Assembly: GCA_963749115.1 (NCBI GenBank)
Contig: CAVVLP010000002.1
Span: forward strand, 310,001 to 374,000
Length of the DNA stretch: 64,000 nt
From: SZUA-36 sp963749115
Lineage (GTDB): Bacteria; Pseudomonadota; Gammaproteobacteria; Xanthomonadales; SZUA-36
Direction of reading: 5' to 3'
The number at the start of each line of letters is the position of its first letter. The first letter of the stretch is position 1. The position numbers and the translations under genes were made by a program. Under the pieces are notes generated by a model that saw only the letters and a program-made list of their open reading frames with translations, had not been told where the DNA came from and made no database searches. Of the stretch, positions 59,814 to 64,000 are shown in pieces.

Positions 59814-61952
59814 ATGACTTTATTTTCCCGACGAAAAGCTGCGGGTTCGATCGAAATATTTGCGAACTTCGATGTCGAGTTCTCCGGCTATGAAGACACT
59901 GGCGGGATTGAGCAGGTGCGTGTGCGGGTCCTCGACTCTCCCGTGGGAGGGCAGGGGCCGGACACCTTCGAAACCGTGGAATTTCCGAGTGGTTTACGCG
60001 AACGTGCCAGGAAGCTCGAGACCCGGGACCTGAACCTGGAAGGCATGATGCAACTCGGTTCTGAACTTGCGATGATATTGTTGCCCGGTGCAGTACGCAA
60101 TTTTTATGACGAATCGCTGGCGAGCCTGGAGCCAAATCAAGGTCTGCGCGTCCGTTTGCGGATGGGTACCTGGGCGCTGGCCACATTGCCGTGGGAATAC
60201 ACTTACGTCCGTCCGCGGGGTGCTCCTGCCACTGAGCGTGTCAGCCTTGGTTTCATCGTTCTTAATCGTCGTCTGTCGCTGGTTCGCTATGAGATCGTTC
60301 CGGGCGCGAAACAGAGCCTGGATCCTGTCAATGAAAATAACTTGCGCGTGGTCACACTGACCGCACAACCCCATGGTAGTGCTGACCTGGCACTGGACAA
60401 CGAAACGAGGTTGGTTGAAAAGGCTGTTGGTGAAGTTGACGGCATCCTGCTCGAAACCGTAATGCATACCACCTGGAACGATTTCCAATCGGTTCTTAAC
60501 AAGACAGTTCACATCGTCCACTTCGCCGGTCATGGTCGGTTTGATATTGAAATGGGCGCAGACTATGGCACGCTTGAGGGTCAGGGCTCGCTTCTTTTCG
60601 AGACTGAAGCCGGTGAGGAAGACCCGAGATCTGCACAGGATGTGGCACTCAATCTGAATAACACGGGAGTACGTTTTGTTGTGCTGTCCGCCTGCGAGGG
60701 AGGGAGGGTTGACGGTGTCCGCGCCTGGAGTGGTATCGCGCCGGCTTTGGCCCGTAGCGGTGTTCCCGCCGTGGTGGCAATGCAATTTCGGGTGCGGGAT
60801 GATAAGGCGGTAATCTTCAGCCGGCGTTTTTACGAAAACCTGGCTGCTGGTGGGTCAATTGACACCGCAACCACCGCCGGTCGCCTGGCCATGTTTGACA
60901 GCAAGAGCGAATACGGCCGTGACTGGGGTGCCCCGGTTCTGTATCTCAACGCTAACGAAGGCAGACTTATTCCCAAGCCCGAAGACACCGGCACAAAACC
61001 AAAGATGACCGGGAGGTTCGTCGCCAACGCTTTGCTGGGACTCGGTCTGTTCTCACTTGGGGCTATTTATTTTCTGCTTCACCTCGAGCCGTTGCTGTCG
61101 GGCATGTACCTGGTGGGAGGCGCCTCGCTGGCAGCAGTCCTGTCACTATTTCTGATGGCGCTGGACAGGTTCCTGGGCACTGTCATTATAGATACCCTTC
61201 TTGGGTGGTTTGGAAAGAAAAGTGCCACCCTGTGGCTCGCCACGTTGTGCGCTGTACTGCTGACCCTCAATTTTTTCACCAACTCGATCTTCCTGGTACC
61301 CGCGGAGGATTCCGCGCCTTACGTGGTCAACGTCGTGGCGCCGGATCTCTCTCTTGAAAGGAGTTGGGAAGTTGAAACCACAACCGAAGGTGAGATTTTC
61401 CATTTCAACAACTGGCAAGCCGCCACCGTCAGCATTAACATGGGAATGTCAGCGTGCTTTGACGAAATTGAGCGGAGCCTGTATCCCTCTGCGACCTTAC
61501 GTCTTCGTGTTCCGGATGATTTCATGCACAGGTTCACTTTGCTGCGATTAATTCCCGGCATGGGCATCTGGAACAAGCTTGAGACAGGCAATGACATTGA
61601 ACTACGAATTACCGTGAACGGGGTACCGGAATTGATATTGCCAAATCCAATGCGCAGCGTACTGGTACTTGGCGATATTGATGTGAAAATTGATTGCAGG
61701 CTCAAGCAGATTGTCAATCAACTTGAGGATCGGCTGCGCGCCCACCTCGAATCAGGACAAATCTCCGCGGTCATGCAAGCGAGGTGGATTAGCGCCTGGT
61801 CGAATCCCGTGGTTGCAAGTGGGCTGCTTCTGCAAGCACAAGATCAGGTGCAGGTCGAGGTGTTCGAGGACGAAACGGTTATTTTTAACCAAACAGTGTC
61901 GACTGCCTCTTGCGTAGACGGCGTGTGCGATATTTTTATGGAGGTCCATTAA
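59814..61952 (+). CDS. CHAT-domain (caspase-like) protein with membrane anchor and C-terminal domain
   Basis: 712 residues, intact. An N-terminal beta-rich domain (EQVRVRVLDSPVGGQGPDTF) is followed by the CHAT protease domain with catalytic His240 in HIVHFAGHGRFDIEMG and Cys294 in FVVLSACEGGRVDG; GVPAVVAMQFRVRDDKAVIF is also typical. Then come three or four membrane helices (around residues 400-500, FVANALLGLGLFSLGAIYFL onward) and a C-terminal domain of about 190 residues of unknown type. The topology places the protease in the cytoplasm and could place the last domain in the periplasm. It is followed at once by the secreted-protein gene. Confidence 0.88.
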   Translation: MTLFSRRKAAGSIEIFANFDVEFSGYEDTGGIEQVRVRVLDSPVGGQGPDTFETVEFPSGLRERARKLETRDLNLEGMMQLGSELAMILLPGAVRNFYDESLASLEPNQGLRVRLRMGTWALATLPWEYTYVRPRGAPATERVSLGFIVLNRRLSLVRYEIVPGAKQSLDPVNENNLRVVTLTAQPHGSADLALDNETRLVEKAVGEVDGILLETVMHTTWNDFQSVLNKTVHIVHFAGHGRFDIEMGADYGTLEGQGSLLFETEAGEEDPRSAQDVALNLNNTGVRFVVLSACEGGRVDGVRAWSGIAPALARSGVPAVVAMQFRVRDDKAVIFSRRFYENLAAGGSIDTATTAGRLAMFDSKSEYGRDWGAPVLYLNANEGRLIPKPEDTGTKPKMTGRFVANALLGLGLFSLGAIYFLLHLEPLLSGMYLVGGASLAAVLSLFLMALDRFLGTVIIDTLLGWFGKKSATLWLATLCAVLLTLNFFTNSIFLVPAEDSAPYVVNVVAPDLSLERSWEVETTTEGEIFHFNNWQAATVSINMGMSACFDEIERSLYPSATLRLRVPDDFMHRFTLLRLIPGMGIWNKLETGNDIELRITVNGVPELILPNPMRSVLVLGDIDVKIDCRLKQIVNQLEDRLRAHLESGQISAVMQARWISAWSNPVVASGLLLQAQDQVQVEVFEDETVIFNQTVSTASCVDGVCDIFMEVH

Positions 61953-62895
61953 ATGTTTCTAAAAAGAGCCTGCTTTTTGAGCCTGGTCTATGCACTGTCG
62001 ATGCCATTGATGGCTGACACGCAAACCGAGGTCGGGGTGGCATTTATCATCGATTCTCCACAGGTCTTTCCCGACCAGACACTGGGAGATTCAAAGTCAC
62101 AGATCGAATCGGAGATGTCTCTGCTCATTGCCGAGCGTCTTGAGTTCTACTTCCCTTTTCTGGAATGGAAGGCCGGATTGGATACTGACAACCGAATCCT
62201 GATCAAGATGATGGACCAGAAGGCGGGTCTCTGCGACTGGCAAACTGTTCTCGATGGTGCGGGCGATTCGCGCCGGCAACGAGGTCGAGATGGTCGATGT
62301 GCCGTCAATCCCGCTGTTCGACCTCTGTGACCCGTTTACCCCAAATAGAAAGGCCACCGAGGGCAACGCACTGAATGCGGGTGACCAGGCCATTTTACTC
62401 GACACCCTTGAACAGGCCGTTGGCAACACCAATTTGTCAAATCAGGAGATCCAGGGTTTACTCAACAACAAATCTATCCGTGATGAAATTCACCGTCAAT
62501 TCCTGCGCACGATTCCGGTGACGCAGAATGTTGAAATAAAGGATCAAAACACGGGTTCCGGGAAGTTTATTTACCTGCCTGTCAGTTTTGATGAACTTAA
62601 ATCGATTGTTTCTTCGTGTGATGATTCCAATAACAACTGCTCGCGTCTACGTCTCACTTTCAACCTGCCGGATTCTCCACCAGCGACCTTCAATCTGCGT
62701 ATTGCCGGCCATTGTGGCGCCAACGTGCTCAGCGAGGTGTTGGATGGTGGTGTTCCTGGTGGTTTCGAGATCTCGGAGCCGGTCTGGTGGGATGAGCGCC
62801 TGGGTAACCTGCTTAGCCAGGCACAGGGTCTGAGCATCACCATGGAGGAATTCATACAAAATTCACTGGCCTGCCCTGAAACGGGCGAGCCATGA
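61953..62895 (+). CDS. Secreted protein of unknown function (one indel)
   Basis: About 313 residues after joining frames near 62258. A signal peptide (FLSLVYALSMPLMADTQTE) leads to VGVAFIIDSPQVFPDQTLGD and LLIAERLEFYFPFLEWKAGL. The second half has FDLCDPFTPNRKATEGNALN and IYLPVSFDELKSIVSSCDDS. No family recognised. It starts immediately after the CHAT stop (61952/61953) and overlaps the next gene's region, so it is part of the operon. Confidence 0.65.
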
Positions 62896-62906
62896 GGGTG
62901 ACCGGC

Positions 62907-64000
62907 ATGAAACATACTTATTCAATTTTTCTGATTCTCGTCTGCTTTACGGCCACTTCAGTCGCTGCTCAAACCCGGACTACTGAAGAACAGGTTTCCA
63001 GGGCTTCGTCGATTACAGTCGAAAATCGCCCTGTAGTGGAACAGGTGCCGAATATATCGTCACGTCCAGCTGTAAATCTCACGCTCGCCAGACAGGTTTC
63101 CATCGGAAAGGCCGCCCTGGAAAAAAAGGACTATAACCTGGCTCGTGAAAATTTCAGCGAAGGCTTGAGTGCTGCACGGGTGGCCGGTGATCAGCAGGCC
63201 GAAACACGTTTTCTTTTTTATGATGGCCTGGCCAGCCAAAAAGCCGGTGAAGCCAGTGGCGACCAGGGCAGTTTGAGGAATGCCATTGAACGGTATCAAC
63301 AAGTGCTTGAACGCAAACCGGACTCGGGGGCAACCATGGTTAACCTGGCAGAGGTTCATAGCCGGCTCTCAGAAACCAATGAAGCAGAGCGACTTTATCG
63401 GCAGGCAATACAGCTTGATGACGCACGGCGCCCGGTCTACCAAACGGCCTATGCTGGTTTTCTGGAAAGCCAGGGACGAAATAAGGATGCCCGACGCTTG
63501 TATACGAGACCTGTTAAAGCAGGATCCATTCAACCAGGTAGCCCGCAAAGCTTTGACTGATTACTACACCGGCGCGAATGCCGACTGGAGCCAGTTGAAG
63601 TCGTACCTGTGGAACCTGGTGCAAAGTGGAGAAGTCGATCAGTCAATTGACGTTGCGCTGGAAGCGCTGGCAAACAGGACATCATCACAGGACAGCGATG
63701 AAGGACTGCTAACGATCATCGCAGCCAGTCTGAGCAGAAAGGTCGGGCTTGCGGAAGGTTTTCTGGAGTCCTCGACAGCAAGGTCACTCTGGAGGTTTTC
63801 CCGGCACACAACCATTGGCGACGGGGTTCGGGAGCTTTTTGGTGTATATCGAGCCTTAGCAAACATTGATAAAGCAGGGGACAGCACGGGTCGAAGAGAC
63901 TACGAAATGCTTGATCTGTCCTGGTGGATACGGGGAGACCCCGACGAAAGAACCAGCCCCCGTAATGTCATGCGCCAGTTGCTACGCACGCTAGGCGACC
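62907..64000 (+). CDS. Periplasmic TPR protein (one indel; runs off the window)
   Basis: ATG at 62907 is preferred (signal peptide MKHTYSIFLILVCFTATSVA, ribosome site GAGGG) over the ATG at 62892, which overlaps the upstream stop. TPR-like helices include ALEKKDYNLARENFSEGLSA, AIERYQQVLERKPDSGATMV and EAERLYRQAIQLDDARRPVY. The frame changes near 63510 and continues QDPFNQVARKALTDYYTGAN and AEGFLESSTARSLWRFSRHT, open to base 64000. Its operon position suggests it scaffolds the CHAT/C11 system in the periplasm (inference). Confidence 0.78.

Overview
The window reads as chromosomal DNA of a free-living, probably marine gammaproteobacterium. Support comes from a tmRNA with tag ANDDNYALAA, a long TonB-dependent receptor, GABA-degradation genes, a cyclopropane/modified fatty-acid operon, an Hcp protein and several hybrid histidine kinases. 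No exact taxon can be named from sequence alone. About thirty conserved genes are broken by single-base indels without other decay. This points to uncorrected sequencing indels (long-read or metagenomic assembly), so most broken genes are annotated here as one gene with the likely frameshift position.

Layout. 1-24 kb is ordinary metabolism: ABC-F ATPase end, DUF4136 lipoprotein, alanine-glyoxylate aminotransferase, a molybdopterin oxidoreductase, a fructosamine-kinase-like protein, gabD-gabT, an endonuclease/exonuclease/phosphatase protein, a TPR-sulfotransferase, a TonB receptor next to an M81 (MlrC-like) peptidase, a DUF3089 hydrolase, a prokaryotic ionotropic-glutamate-receptor-like channel, a cytochrome c, an isolated hcp, and a Mut7-C/AmrS/AmrB group. 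The tmRNA is at 24.4-24.8 kb, followed by a gene-poor AT-rich stretch with a candidate small RNA. 25.7-33.6 kb is a tight nine-gene operon for membrane fatty-acid modification (two CFA-type methyltransferases, desaturase, FAD oxidoreductase, DUF1365, DUF1295, DUF2878, DUF6134, lipocalin).

34-56.5 kb is the most unusual part. It is a tandem array of four secreted subtilisin-family (S8) peptidases plus one decayed copy. All share a membrane-anchored N-terminus, a common propeptide-like domain, a C-terminal run of 7-10 hexapeptides of the form F-L-D-G-N-P, and the C-terminus WVEQE. Two near-identical copies carry entirely different inserted domains at the same point (two jelly-roll/MAM-like domains in one; a P-domain plus a DNRLRE-like domain in the other). 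The array is bracketed by two almost identical, oppositely oriented NarL-type response regulators. It also contains a beta-propeller hybrid kinase, a free Hpt protein, a 7TMR-DISM hybrid kinase and a REC-Hpt protein, which is enough for a complete phosphorelay. A shared structured 5' leader precedes most array genes.

57-64 kb is a second unusual operon: lipoprotein, small helical protein, clostripain-type (C11) peptidase, membrane-anchored CHAT (caspase-like) protein, secreted protein, TPR protein. Two caspase-fold proteases in one operon suggest a proteolytic cascade; the purpose is unknown.

Intergenic DNA carries two dispersed repeat families. One is a hairpin whose arms differ in sequence between copies yet are perfectly complementary within each copy. 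The other is a tandem hairpin array (39-40 bp period at its first locus) at two loci, whose G-U pairing indicates transcription from the + strand.
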